From assembly GCA_036502575.1 (NCBI GenBank), contig DASXYL010000065.1, positions 93,949 to 157,948 on the forward strand: a DNA stretch of 64,000 bases, read 5' to 3'. Position 1 is the first letter of the stretch. Each line of letters opens with the position of its first letter. The notes under the pieces were generated by a model. That model made no database searches and was not told the DNA's origin. It saw only the letters and a program-made list of their open reading frames with translations. A program made the translations under genes and the position numbers. Shown piece after piece: positions 1 to 8,760 of this stretch. This DNA comes from DASXRA01 sp036502575 (GTDB taxonomy: Bacteria > Actinomycetota > Actinomycetes > Mycobacteriales > Jatrophihabitantaceae).

Positions 1-1
1 G

Positions 2-1288
2 ATCGCCGACACAACGACGGCGAGCTTCGGGTTTACGTACGCGGGCTCCTACGGCCACGGCGGCCTGTCGGAACCGTATGCCGCCCTTACCATCACCGGA
101 CAGAGCTACGGCACCGGCGTGGCGATCCAGGCAAGCGATCCCCGCCAGCGGGTCTACTCGTTGGTGGAGGCGAATGCCAATATCGGCGTCGGTGGCGTTC
201 GCGGCGCCTTTCCGGCCAGCAGTCGCACGATATCGGCCAGTTCCTCCACCCCAAACTACCTGGGCCCGTACTACATCGTCCGGCGCACCAGCGCCGGCAA
301 GATCGACAAGACGTTCGGCGACAACGGCTACGTCAGCGTGTTCGGTAACAGCACCGACAGCAGCTATCAATTCACCAGCCTGTGCATCGATCCCGGCACT
401 GCGGATATCGTCGCCGTCGGAAAGGCGACTACGCCCAGCGGTCAGGTGGGAGTTGTCGAACGCCTGGTACCGCCGGCCGGCGGATCCGGCACCACCAGCC
501 TGGACTCGACCTTCAACGCCAGCGGCACCACGCCGGGACTCGTCACGATCTCCACCCCCGACGGCAACAACTCTCCAACCCTGTACGGCTGTTCGGTGGT
601 CGACGAGGGCGCGGGGCACAGCGGCGCGATCCTCGTCGGCGGCGTGGACGACGCCGCCTCGTCAAGCCTGGTCCTAGCCGCCAAGATCAGCAGTTCGGGC
701 GCCCACGACACCGTCTTCGGCAATGACGGTGTCGTCGAATACCCGGTGCAAAGCGAGGACGGCTCCGGCCCGTCGGCCGAGATCACCAACGTCAGCCTGA
801 GCGGTGCGCACTCCGATTTCCCGGATGTGATCCTTTCCGGGTTCTCGTTCACCAAGGGCACCAAGGCGGGGTCGGCGGCACGGGCAACCGGTCTCACCGT
901 TGCTATCGAGGACCGCACCGGCGCCCTGGACGCGAACTTCAACGGCACCGGCCAGCTGATCAACCCCGACTACGGCGAGGCTGTATTGGCCCGCGTGAAC
1001 AGCACCCACATCGGCAATAACGTCGGCACCGCTACTGACCTGTACATCGTGTACGGAACCGTCGGCAGCGACGCCGCCGAATTCGTGGACTACCCGATTG
1101 CCAACGGAGTTCCCGACCTCGCCGATCCCGCGAAGACCAAGGCCGGCACGTTCACCGTCCCCGACGATTTCGCGTCCATGCAGGGGTACGCGTTCAACTC
1201 CGGCGGGCGGATCGTGGTCAGCGGCGACACCACCGCGAACAACGAGATGCTGACCGAGATCCGCGGCTCGAGGGTTCTCGGCTACTAA
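2..1288 (+). CDS. Delta-60-repeat protein, 5' end outside window
   Basis: The frame is open from base 2 to the TAA at 1286-1288 and reads sensibly from the first codons, so the true start lies upstream of the window; the GTG at 119 is probably internal. The protein has four degenerate repeats of the delta-60 type (aspartate, then T/N-F-G/N, then G) near bases 299, 500, 702 and 928, for example DKTFGDNG and DTVFGNDG. Such repeats build extracellular beta-propeller-like proteins of unknown role. No signal peptide can be judged because the N-terminus is missing. It lies outside the tRNA-flanked island. Function unknown. Confidence 0.7.
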   Translation: MADTTTASFGFTYAGSYGHGGLSEPYAALTITGQSYGTGVAIQASDPRQRVYSLVEANANIGVGGVRGAFPASSRTISASSSTPNYLGPYYIVRRTSAGKIDKTFGDNGYVSVFGNSTDSSYQFTSLCIDPGTADIVAVGKATTPSGQVGVVERLVPPAGGSGTTSLDSTFNASGTTPGLVTISTPDGNNSPTLYGCSVVDEGAGHSGAILVGGVDDAASSSLVLAAKISSSGAHDTVFGNDGVVEYPVQSEDGSGPSAEITNVSLSGAHSDFPDVILSGFSFTKGTKAGSAARATGLTVAIEDRTGALDANFNGTGQLINPDYGEAVLARVNSTHIGNNVGTATDLYIVYGTVGSDAAEFVDYPIANGVPDLADPAKTKAGTFTVPDDFASMQGYAFNSGGRIVVSGDTTANNEMLTEIRGSRVLGY

Positions 1289-1852
1289 CGCCCAGGATCC
1301 CGCTGGTCAGGTTCCTCGGTGCGCGGCTCCGGCGGCGTCGTCCAACGACCCCCGTGCGCCACGGCATCCGCATGGGCGGTCAGGGGCATGATCACGACCC
1401 GTTCTACCGGTCCGAGTGCTCGGCGGTCTTTGACGTGGGTGTTCACGGGTTCGACGCTGGCGGCACGGCGCTTGTATCGCTACTAGCTGTCAAGAGCACC
1501 GCTGAAGTCCACGACTTCCACGAAGCCCAAACGGGCGCTCTCGCCATCGGACTCGACGGCAGAAACCAGAGATTACCCTTATTACATAAGGGTTTGCGGG
1601 GCGGGTTAGACTCGAACCCACGACCCAGGGATTATGAGCACTCCAGCCCCTCAGCCCTATCCCACTCCACTACGCGCCGGCGATCCGCGGGCCGCCGCAT
1701 GCTTACCACGCCGAGTACTCCTCTGTAACGATGATCAACTCTGGCGTGCGTATGGGGCCTGAGACGGCCGGAGCGCTGAATCGACAGCGGCGCAAGACGT
1801 CACGAGGCGAATAACTTGACATAGTCTGCACGGCCGATAGAGGCGTCGTGGC
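1289..1852. other. Gene-poor stretch at island left edge
   Basis: I see no credible gene here. An open frame at 1354-1728 (+) is low-complexity, crosses the tRNA-like fragment and has no recognisable domain, so I do not call it. The stretch contains the displaced tRNA 3' half (1577-1638). On the minus strand, bases 1320-1500 read for about 45 codons without a stop and could be a decayed gene, but I recognise nothing in it. No clear terminator follows the acyl-CoA dehydrogenase gene that ends at 1853. Confidence 0.5.
1577..1638 (-). repeat. Displaced 3' half of tRNA(CAU), candidate att site
   Basis: This segment matches 25390-25451, which includes the 3' half of the intact tRNA. Bases 1609-1638 are a 30-base perfect match to 25422-25451, running from the anticodon loop through the T-loop; the rest (acceptor strand and about 20 bases beyond) matches with a few substitutions and one single-base indel. 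Similarity stops exactly at the anticodon loop, and the sequence beyond 1638 is unrelated to the tRNA 5' half, so this is not a functional tRNA. Orientation equals that of the intact copy, as expected for att repeats that bound an element integrated in a tRNA gene. Confidence 0.7.
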
Positions 1853-3055
1853 TCAGTGTGGCGGCAGCACAGGATCGGCACGAAGTTCGGCCTTGGCTAG
1901 CGCTTGGAGGTGGACCTCGTCGGGGCCGTCGAACAGGCGCATCGCGCGGTGCCATCCCCACATCGCGGCGAGCGGGTAGTCGTCGCTGACACCGGCGCCG
2001 CCGTGCACCTGGATCGCCCGATCGATCACTCGTGTGACAGCGCGAGGGATGGCAACCTTCGCCGCGGCGATCAGCTGGCGGGCGGCCTTGTTGCCGTGCT
2101 CGTCGATGGTTCGGGCGGCGTGCAAGCAGAGCTGGCGGGCCTGTTCGATGTCGATGCGCGACTCGGCGATCTGTTGGTGGACCATGCCGTAGTCGGCGAG
2201 CGGCTTCCCGAAGGCGACACGGGACTTGGCCCGGAGGACGAGCAGAGCGAGGGCACGTTCAGCAGCGCCCACGGCGCGCATGCAATGGTGGATCCGACCG
2301 GGCCCGAGGCGAGCCTGCGCAGCAGCGAAGCCGCCACCGACCTCGCCGATGACGTTGCGGATCGGCACCCGGACGTCATCGAAGACGACCTCGCAGTGGC
2401 CGTGCTGGTCCTGCCGTCCGAACACGGGAACCGACCGCACGATCTGCACCCCGGGAGTGTCGATCGGCACGATCACCATGGTCTGTTGCTGATGCGGAGC
2501 CGCGTCCGGATCGGTCTTGCCCATCGTGATGAGCACCCGGCAGCGTGGATCAGCCGCGCCGCTGGTCCACCATTTGCGCCCGGTGATGACCAGGTCGCCG
2601 CCGTCACTGTGGATCACGGTTGAGATGTTGGTGGCGTCGCTGCTTGCGACGTCGGGCTCCGACATCGCGAACGCTGATCGGATTGATCCGTCCAACAGCG
2701 GCGCGAGCCATTCGGCTTTCTGCTCAGGCGTGCCGAGCAGGTGCAGCAATTCCATGTTGCCAGAGTCGGGTGCCTGGCAGTTGAGCGCCTCCGGGGCGAT
2801 GTCGTGGCTCCAGCCGGTGAGCTCGGCGAGCGGCGCGTATTCGGCTTGCGTCAGACCGGACTCGGCGGGGAGGAAGAGGTTCCACAGCCCGAGCCTTCTG
2901 GCCTCGGACTTCAGCGCCTCGACCACGGGTGGCACGACGTGATCGTCGGGGCCGGCCTCCAGGCGGTAGCGCGCGTACTCGGATTCGGCGGGCAGCACCT
3001 GGTCGCGCATGAAGTCGCGCAGTGTCGCGCCCAGCCCAGCCGCGTCAGGCGTCAC
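1853..3055 (-). CDS. Acyl-CoA dehydrogenase
   Basis: FAD-dependent acyl-CoA dehydrogenase of 400 residues, a usual length for the family, introducing a 2,3 double bond into an acyl-CoA in the cytoplasm. Visible motifs are the flavin-binding FAMSEPDVASSDATN near residues 129-143, the following TGRKWWTSGA, and a C-terminal RLFDGPDEVHL stretch as in the ACAD10/11-like branch. I chose the GTG at 3055 because it shares its first base with the TAG stop of bioY, giving translational coupling; upstream codons in this frame are shadow sequence. It is the last gene of the island transcription unit and probably performs the oxidation step of the pathway. Substrate unknown. Confidence 0.88.
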   Translation of the reverse strand: MTPDAAGLGATLRDFMRDQVLPAESEYARYRLEAGPDDHVVPPVVEALKSEARRLGLWNLFLPAESGLTQAEYAPLAELTGWSHDIAPEALNCQAPDSGNMELLHLLGTPEQKAEWLAPLLDGSIRSAFAMSEPDVASSDATNISTVIHSDGGDLVITGRKWWTSGAADPRCRVLITMGKTDPDAAPHQQQTMVIVPIDTPGVQIVRSVPVFGRQDQHGHCEVVFDDVRVPIRNVIGEVGGGFAAAQARLGPGRIHHCMRAVGAAERALALLVLRAKSRVAFGKPLADYGMVHQQIAESRIDIEQARQLCLHAARTIDEHGNKAARQLIAAAKVAIPRAVTRVIDRAIQVHGGAGVSDDYPLAAMWGWHRAMRLFDGPDEVHLQALAKAELRADPVLPPH

Positions 3056-3630
3056 TATCCGACTCTCCCGACGAGCCGCCACGTCGCCGGCAGGGCAAGC
3101 GATGCCAGCCCGAGCTTGAGCGCGTCGGAGATCAAGAAGGGACGGACTCCGAGGTCGAATGAGGTCCGCAGGTCGACATCGAGATCCCGCTTCAGCCACA
3201 GCATGCCGATGCCGTAGATCAGCAGCCCACCACCGAGCATCGCCGTGACGGCAGACCAGATACGCCGGTCGGCCCTGCGTTCGGCGGCGGCGCCGATCAG
3301 AGCGGCCGCGGCGACGAAGCCGACCAGGTAGCCGAACGACGGCCCGCCGAACCCGCTCGCGTGTCCCGCGAACCACGGCACACCCAGGCCGCCGGCGACC
3401 AGGTACAGCGCCATGGAAAGCACGCCTCGGACGCTGCCGAGTGCGGCGCCGACAAGGACGACGGCGAGTGTCTGCAGCGTGAACGGCACCGGAGTGATGC
3501 CGGTGTGGATCGACACCTGGGCGGATAGGCCGGTGAGGGCTGCCCCTGCGCCTATGGCGCCGGTGTCCCGGGCGAGTGCGCCGGGTACCAGGTCAACCAG
3601 GACGGGTCGCTGTAGGGCGGAAGAGGTCAT
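3055..3630 (-). CDS. bioY: Biotin transporter BioY (S component)
   Basis: 191-residue integral membrane protein of the BioY family, the biotin-binding S component of ECF transporters. The hallmark PVPFTLQTLAVVLVGAALG segment (about residues 46-64) and the following LYLVAGGLGVPWFAG and GPSFGYLVGF stretches are present, with about six hydrophobic segments. The ATG at 3630 overlaps the permease stop by one base. No EcfA/EcfT genes are nearby, so it works alone or with a shared ECF module. Its place in an operon that also encodes a biotin-dependent carboxylase suggests it supplies the cofactor for that enzyme. Confidence 0.9.
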   Translation of the reverse strand: MTSSALQRPVLVDLVPGALARDTGAIGAGAALTGLSAQVSIHTGITPVPFTLQTLAVVLVGAALGSVRGVLSMALYLVAGGLGVPWFAGHASGFGGPSFGYLVGFVAAAALIGAAAERRADRRIWSAVTAMLGGGLLIYGIGMLWLKRDLDVDLRTSFDLGVRPFLISDALKLGLASLALPATWRLVGRVG

Positions 3631-4706
3631 CAGTTCGCTCGCACGGTGTCGGGAATTCGCGTTTCCGTACCGCTGGGTACGGTGCTCGGGTCGGCGGTGT
3701 CTCCGTCGGCGCTGGCCGCAGCCGGTGGCGCTGCCGCCCGGCGACGACGTCCGGAGACAACCGCCACGCCGACCGCGATGATCAATGCCGCACCGTTGAA
3801 CAGGTCGCTGACCCATACATCCGTGCCCCACAACGTCAAACCGTTCACGCTGAACGCCAGGAAGAACACGGCGGCGAGCGTGCCGAAGATGTTGTACCGG
3901 CCCGGCTTGATCGTCGTCGCGCCGAGGAAGGCCGCCGCTAGGGCCGGCAGGGTGTAGTTCGGGCCGATCTGCGGATTGCCGCCGCTCTGCACGGCGACGA
4001 GCAGGACGCCCGCGACGCCGGCGAGAATGCCCGCGCTGACGAAGCTGAACAATACGAGCCGGGGTACGCCCAGGCCGACGAGTTCGGCTGCTTTGGCGTT
4101 CGTCCCGGTGGCGTACACGTAACGCCCGACCGGCGTGTACTCGAGCAGGTACCAGACGAGCAGCGCCGCCACGAGGAGGAAGTAGAAGGGGCGGGGTATG
4201 CCCAGCCACGTGCCGAGCCCGATCTTCACCAGCGACGGCGAGATGCCTGTCGTCAGGGCGAGTCCGCTCGTGTACCACTGGACGATCGCGGCGATGATGC
4301 TCGTGGTGCCGAGCGTCACGATGATCGAGTTGATGCCGGTGCGGGCGACGAGCAGACCGTTGACCAGCCCGACGACCGCGCCAATTGCGATCCCTGCGCA
4401 CAGCGCGACACCGAGCGGCAGACCCGACTTGCTCATCATGCCCGCCGTGACGATCGACGAGAGCCCCGCCGCGGGGCCGACCGAGAGGTCGATCTGCCCG
4501 GCGGCAAGCGGAATCACGCTTCCGATGGCGATGATGCCCAGGACGGACTCGTTGGACAGGACGTTCTGCACGTTCGCCGTCGTCATGAATTGTGGTGTCT
4601 CGCCGCTCAGCCAGAAGAAGAGGATCACCGCAGCGAAAAGAACGAGCAGCCCGTACCGCTCGAGAATGTCCAACGGCTTCGGTATCCACGTCGAGTACTT
4701 CGTCAT
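3630..4706 (-). CDS. CUT2-type ABC transporter permease
   Basis: 358-residue permease of the RbsC/BPD_transp_2 family, which forms the membrane channel of ribose-type (CUT2) importers. It has about eight to ten hydrophobic segments and the family motif around residues 62-84 (IAIGSVIPLAAGQIDLSVG). It overlaps the ATPase gene by four bases and is followed by bioY, so permease, ATPase and binding protein are one unit (6234-7388, 4703-6232, 3630-4706). The family mostly imports sugars and polyols but also other small polar molecules. Given the acyl-CoA genes around it, I infer that it imports the pathway substrate rather than a routine sugar. Confidence 0.88.
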   Translation of the reverse strand: MTKYSTWIPKPLDILERYGLLVLFAAVILFFWLSGETPQFMTTANVQNVLSNESVLGIIAIGSVIPLAAGQIDLSVGPAAGLSSIVTAGMMSKSGLPLGVALCAGIAIGAVVGLVNGLLVARTGINSIIVTLGTTSIIAAIVQWYTSGLALTTGISPSLVKIGLGTWLGIPRPFYFLLVAALLVWYLLEYTPVGRYVYATGTNAKAAELVGLGVPRLVLFSFVSAGILAGVAGVLLVAVQSGGNPQIGPNYTLPALAAAFLGATTIKPGRYNIFGTLAAVFFLAFSVNGLTLWGTDVWVSDLFNGAALIIAVGVAVVSGRRRRAAAPPAAASADGDTADPSTVPSGTETRIPDTVRAN

Positions 4707-6232
4707 GTGCTGGCTCCAGATTTCATCGCCGACTCCAGCAGCACGTGCGCATCGACCGGGGCGGCATGTTCTGCCACGACGCGGCCACGGGCGAGCACGA
4801 TCACGCGATGGCTCAAGCGGATCAGTTCCTCGAATTCAGAGCTGACGACCACAACTGCGCATCCTCGCCCCGCCGCCTGGTTCACGAGTTCGAAGATCTC
4901 TTCCCGGGCGGCGACGTCGATGCCTTGTGTCGGCTCGTCCAGCAGCAGGAGCGTCGGCTCCTCGCGCAGGCAGCGGGCCAGAACGACCTTCTGCTGATTG
5001 CCGCCCGAGAGGTTGTCGATCGGCGTGAGCGTGGACGGCGTCTTCACCGAGAACCGCTTCACGTCGCGTTCCACGTCGCGGCGGATCCGCCCGTCGCGTA
5101 GCCAAAGCCGTTTGAAATACGAGCCGAGACGGCCCTCGGTCATGTTCTCGCGCACGGTGCGGTCTGAGAAGATCGCCTCGGCCTGACGATCCTCCGGAAC
5201 GAAGGCAACACCCAAGCTGCGCATCTTTGCTGGCGACGGCGAGACCACGCGCCCGCCGATCCGGACGGTACCGGCGCTCAGCTTCATCGTGCCGTAGATC
5301 ATCCGCAGCAGCTCGGTACGCCCACTGCCGAGGATTCCGGCGACGCCCACGACCTCGCCGGGATGGACCACGAGGTCGATCCCGGAGAGCGGACCGGCGC
5401 TGGCATCGCCCACTTCGAGCACGGGACGTTCGGCCAGCACCGAGCTTCGCGGTGCGGACGAGCTCAGCACCTGGGCTCCGACGATCAGGGTTACGAGGTC
5501 GCGTTCGGTCATGTCGGCCGCGCCGATCGTGCCGACCTGACGCCCGTCCCTGAGCGCCGTGACCCGGTTCGCCAGGTGCCGCACCTCGTCCAGGCGATGC
5601 GTCACGAGCAGTACGGACCGGCCCGTCTCCGTGAGTCGCCCGATGGCGGTGGTGAGCACGCGTACCTCGCTCGGCGGGAGCGCTGCGGTCGGCTCGTCCA
5701 GCACGAGCACTCCGTCCTCGTCGGTGTCCTGCAACGCCCGTGCGATCGCCAGCATCGCCCGTTGCGGAACGGAGAGTGTTGACGCGAGTTGGCGCGGATC
5801 CGCTTGCACGCCGAAGCGTTGGAGAACGCTCTCCGCCCGTGCCCGATTGCGCCGCCAGCTGATGCGATGACCTGGCGCGAGCTCGAATCCCCTTCCGATC
5901 GACAGGTTCTCCCCCACCGTCAGCGACGGAAAGATTCCCAGGTCCTGATGAACGAATCGCATCCCGACGGCGCGGGCCTGGTCAGGTGTGTGATCCGACA
6001 GTTCGAGGTCACGGTCCTTGATCCGCAAGGAGCCGGCGTCGGCGTGATAAACGCCGGCGAGGATCTTGATCAGGGTCGACTTGCCGGAGCCGTTGCCACC
6101 GACCAGGGCATGGACTTCGCCCCGGCGCATGTCGAGGTCGACGCTTCGCAGCGCGCGGGTGCCACCGAAACTCTTGGACACATCCGTCACTGCAAGAGAC
6201 ACGTCGTCGCCAGGCGCCGAGGCGGCGGTCAA
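4703..6232 (-). CDS. CUT2-type ABC transporter ATPase (RbsA-like)
   Basis: 509-residue cytoplasmic ATPase with two fused nucleotide-binding domains as in RbsA/MglA. The first half has Walker A GGNGSGKST and Walker B LVLDEPTAAL. The second half has the degenerate Walker A GILGSGRTE and a strong signature SGGNQQKVVLARCL with LLLDEPTQGID. I chose TTG at 6232, two bases after the binding-protein stop and nine bases after a GGGGAG ribosome-binding site; GTG at 6202 is the alternative. It overlaps the permease gene by four bases. Substrate unknown. Confidence 0.88.
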   Translation of the reverse strand: MTAASAPGDDVSLAVTDVSKSFGGTRALRSVDLDMRRGEVHALVGGNGSGKSTLIKILAGVYHADAGSLRIKDRDLELSDHTPDQARAVGMRFVHQDLGIFPSLTVGENLSIGRGFELAPGHRISWRRNRARAESVLQRFGVQADPRQLASTLSVPQRAMLAIARALQDTDEDGVLVLDEPTAALPPSEVRVLTTAIGRLTETGRSVLLVTHRLDEVRHLANRVTALRDGRQVGTIGAADMTERDLVTLIVGAQVLSSSAPRSSVLAERPVLEVGDASAGPLSGIDLVVHPGEVVGVAGILGSGRTELLRMIYGTMKLSAGTVRIGGRVVSPSPAKMRSLGVAFVPEDRQAEAIFSDRTVRENMTEGRLGSYFKRLWLRDGRIRRDVERDVKRFSVKTPSTLTPIDNLSGGNQQKVVLARCLREEPTLLLLDEPTQGIDVAAREEIFELVNQAAGRGCAVVVVSSEFEELIRLSHRVIVLARGRVVAEHAAPVDAHVLLESAMKSGAST

Positions 6233-6233
6233 C

Positions 6234-7388
6234 TCAGCCCACTCCCCACGACTTCGTGTACGCGGCGATGTAGTTGACGTCGCCGGTGAAGTCGCCCTTG
6301 GCCGGCAGGCCGTGGGAGTTGTCGACGATCTGCCAGCCGAGGCCCTCGTCACGCGGCGTCGTGCCGCTGAAGACGCTGTTCAGCGTGTCGATCGCCGCGA
6401 ATCCGAACCACTCAGTGGGCCACGCGTTCGCGGCCGTCATCTGCCCCTGTCGGATTGCGTCGTTGTCGATCGACAGCCCGAGCCCACCGATCGACTTGAT
6501 CTTGGTCTGCTTGCCGGCCTGGACAACTCCCTGCGTGATGCCGAGCGTCGGATTGCTGCCACCTTGGACGACATTGGCATCCGGGTTCTTCAGCAGCGCC
6601 GCCTGGGTTAGCGCGGTCAGCTTGGCACCGAAGTCCGCGGCCAGCCAGGGAACGACGGTGAGCTTGCAGCCCGAACAAGTCTTGATCTGCGCGTCAAAGC
6701 CTTGTTGGTAAAACTTGAGAATGTTGTACTCGCTGTTCTCGAAGGAGAGGACGTTCGCTTTTCCGTCTGTCTGGGCGATTGCCCATTTCGCGGAGTCGGC
6801 TCCCCATGCCTTGTAGGCATCAGCCAGGTTCGCATAACGCGAGCCGAAGCTCACCTGCGCGCTGTAGAGGCCCTGGTCGCTCGGATCGACCTCGTTGCAG
6901 TCGAGCGCGTAGACCCCGACTGTCTTGACGCCGGCGCTCTTCGCCTGCTGGAGAGCCGACTTGGCCGCCGGGCAGTCCACGGCGATGAGCACGACCCCAT
7001 CGGCCTTGGCGGCTATCGCCTGCTTGATGCCGTTGCTGAACTGCGCCGGATCGAGCTTCGCGTCGTACAAGTGCATCTTCCAACCGATCGCCTGCCCGGC
7101 CTTCATTGCCGCGTTCGCGCTGGCGGCTCCCGTCGGGGATGCTTGACCGACAGAGATGACCCAGACGCTCTTGCCTTTCGCGGCCGGATTCGAACCCGTT
7201 GCGGGCTCGGTGAACGTCGCTGCGTAGGCGTCGGCAGACGTCGCGGCCGAACTCGACGCGCCGGTCGAACTTCCCGGCGTGTCTGAAGCTTTACCCGAGT
7301 TCTTGCTACTGCTGCTGCAAGCCGCTAATAGAAGGGCAGCAGCCGAGATCACCCCCGCGGCAACGATTCGCCATTGTCTGTGTGCCAT
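6234..7388 (-). CDS. CUT2-type ABC transporter substrate-binding lipoprotein
   Basis: 384-residue periplasmic-binding-protein family lipoprotein of the ribose/AI-2 type. The N-terminus has a basic start, a hydrophobic core and lipobox LLLAAC, then a Ser/Thr/Gly-rich linker to about residue 60, so it is secreted and lipid-anchored. I chose the ATG at 7388 because GGAGGT lies seven bases upstream; an ATG at 7403 precedes that ribosome-binding site. It is the first gene of the transporter sub-operon and has its own 187-bp leader. The protein should capture the pathway substrate outside the cell. Confidence 0.88.
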   Translation of the reverse strand: MAHRQWRIVAAGVISAAALLLAACSSSSKNSGKASDTPGSSTGASSSAATSADAYAATFTEPATGSNPAAKGKSVWVISVGQASPTGAASANAAMKAGQAIGWKMHLYDAKLDPAQFSNGIKQAIAAKADGVVLIAVDCPAAKSALQQAKSAGVKTVGVYALDCNEVDPSDQGLYSAQVSFGSRYANLADAYKAWGADSAKWAIAQTDGKANVLSFENSEYNILKFYQQGFDAQIKTCSGCKLTVVPWLAADFGAKLTALTQAALLKNPDANVVQGGSNPTLGITQGVVQAGKQTKIKSIGGLGLSIDNDAIRQGQMTAANAWPTEWFGFAAIDTLNSVFSGTTPRDEGLGWQIVDNSHGLPAKGDFTGDVNYIAAYTKSWGVG

Positions 7389-7424
7389 CGGATGTACCTC
7401 CATTGGTCTCCCTTTCCGCAGGGT

Positions 7425-7476
7425 GCAGAACCGGTATCCGTTGAGGCATCAGTGCGACGCCGATATCCGGTTCTGC
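7425..7476. promoter_or_regulatory. Inverted repeat in leader of ABC importer genes
   Basis: Arms GCAGAACCGG (7425-7434) and CCGGTTCTGC (7467-7476) are perfectly complementary. The inner flanks TATC and GATAT extend the symmetry with one bulge. The pair lies 37-88 bases upstream of the binding-protein ATG at 7388, in the only sizeable gap (7389-7575) inside the leftward gene run. It may be an operator for substrate control of the importer or an mRNA hairpin. Confidence 0.4.
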
Positions 7477-7575
7477 TGGAGCGCGCCGTTGTCTTTGTCG
7501 GCTCCGTCACATTGCTGAAAGGTAAGGACGGGCCACGATCTCGCGCAGTCCCCCAGAGGGGACAACGCGATCAGC

Positions 7576-8334
7576 TCACTCCACGAACCGGTTGACCAGA
7601 CGCGCCGCGTCGGCGGTGGTGCCGAGCCGGGCAATTGTCGTGGCCTCGTCCGCCAACTGCTGCGCATACGTCCGCGACGACGCAGCACGCAGCAGCCTCG
7701 CCGTCTCACCGGTTGCGATGCGGGGTCGGGTCGCCAAGCGGTAGGCGATTTCCGTTGCCCGTTCGGCGAGTGCGGCTGGTTCGCAGATGTCCGTGGCGAT
7801 TCCCCAGGCCAGGGCTTGGTCGGCAGAGAGGCTCAGGTCGGTCAGCGCGAGCAATGCCGCGCGTCTGGCGCCTACCACGGCGGGTAGGAGCGCACTCACC
7901 CCGCAATCCGGCGACAGGCCGATCGATCCGTAGGCGCACAGGAAGCGGGCGGCGCGCGAGGCCAGTACAAGGTCAGCGCTCAGCACTAGTCCGAGGCCGG
8001 CCCCGGCCGCCGGGCCGTTGACGGCAGCAACCACCGGCACAGCGAGTTCGCGCAGTAGCAGCAGGGATTCGTGGACGACTTCAGCAAGCTCGGCGAGGAA
8101 GGCCGCGAGATTGTCTGTGCTCGCCATGGCTCGAACGTCGCCGCCGGCGCAGAACGTGTCGCCCCGGCCGGTGATGACGACGGCGCCGACGTCCCACTCG
8201 GCGAGCTCGCGCAACGCTGCGTGCAAGGCCCGCGCGGTCGGCAGGTCGATCGCGTTGCCGCAGTGTGGCCGGTTCAGCTGCAGCGTTGCCACACCGTCGC
8301 GGGCGTCGAGCATTACCCCGACGGTCGTCGTCAT
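7576..8334 (-). CDS. Enoyl-CoA hydratase/isomerase family protein
   Basis: 252-residue crotonase-fold protein. Oxyanion-hole segments are DTFCAGGDVRAM (about residues 60-71) and NGPAAGAGLGL (about 105-115). In the active-site stretch AYGSIGLSPDCG the first catalytic Glu of classical hydratases is absent and the second acidic position is Asp, as in PaaG-type isomerases, so isomerisation or a hydratase variant is more likely than standard crotonyl-CoA hydration. The start overlaps the SRPBCC gene stop by four bases. It serves the CoA-thioester stage of the island pathway. Confidence 0.85.
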   Translation of the reverse strand: MTTTVGVMLDARDGVATLQLNRPHCGNAIDLPTARALHAALRELAEWDVGAVVITGRGDTFCAGGDVRAMASTDNLAAFLAELAEVVHESLLLLRELAVPVVAAVNGPAAGAGLGLVLSADLVLASRAARFLCAYGSIGLSPDCGVSALLPAVVGARRAALLALTDLSLSADQALAWGIATDICEPAALAERATEIAYRLATRPRIATGETARLLRAASSRTYAQQLADEATTIARLGTTADAARLVNRFVE

Positions 8335-8741
8335 GGACGGAATTGGCCGGCGAGCTTCGCCAGCGCGTCGGCATAGATACCGGAGATCGCCTTCGCCAGA
8401 GCGCCTTCTTCTTCGGCGCTGCCCGCGGTGAGGTAGGAGTCCCAGGTGACGAGCGAGGTCCCGTTCGGCTGAGCCTGCACCGCGAACCGGGAGCGGTACT
8501 CCTTCAACGCGAGCGGTCCGTCGAGGTACTCGTACACGTAGTAGCGGGCCGCGTCGTCACGTTCCACGATGCGCTCTCTGGCGCTGCCACCTCCGCCGGC
8601 GAAATCGGCATGGCGGATGTCGCCCTCGAGTCGGCTGCTCTCGAGAGCTGGGATCCACCGGCTGACGTTGCCGATGTCGCCGGCGATGCGCCACACCTTG
8701 TCGGGCGCGGCATCGATCGCGATGGATTCGCTCACGTGCAT
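8331..8741 (-). CDS. SRPBCC (START/polyketide-cyclase-like) protein
   Basis: 136-residue protein with the SRPBCC pattern: N-terminal HVSESIAIDAAPDKVWRI strand and helix, a central GDI-R/ERI-E sheet region, and the C-terminal amphipathic helix KAISGIYADALAKLAGQF. Members bind hydrophobic ligands in a helix-grip pocket; a few are cyclases or hydratases. GGAGGA lies seven bases before the ATG at 8741. It sits between thiolase and enoyl-CoA hydratase genes in one run, so a role in binding or isomerising a pathway intermediate is plausible but not shown. Confidence 0.8.
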   Translation of the reverse strand: MHVSESIAIDAAPDKVWRIAGDIGNVSRWIPALESSRLEGDIRHADFAGGGGSARERIVERDDAARYYVYEYLDGPLALKEYRSRFAVQAQPNGTSLVTWDSYLTAGSAEEEGALAKAISGIYADALAKLAGQFRP

Positions 8742-8760
8742 GTGGATCTCCTCCCGGTCG

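Noticed and set aside
1598..1677. Second functional tRNA(CAU)
   Set aside because: Only the 3' half matches. The T-stem has mismatches, and the 5' side has no proper D arm or anticodon stem.
1354..1728. Open frame of 124 codons on the + strand
   Set aside because: It runs through the tRNA-derived fragment, has no ribosome-binding site or recognisable domain, and low-complexity Arg/Ser/Pro content at its end.
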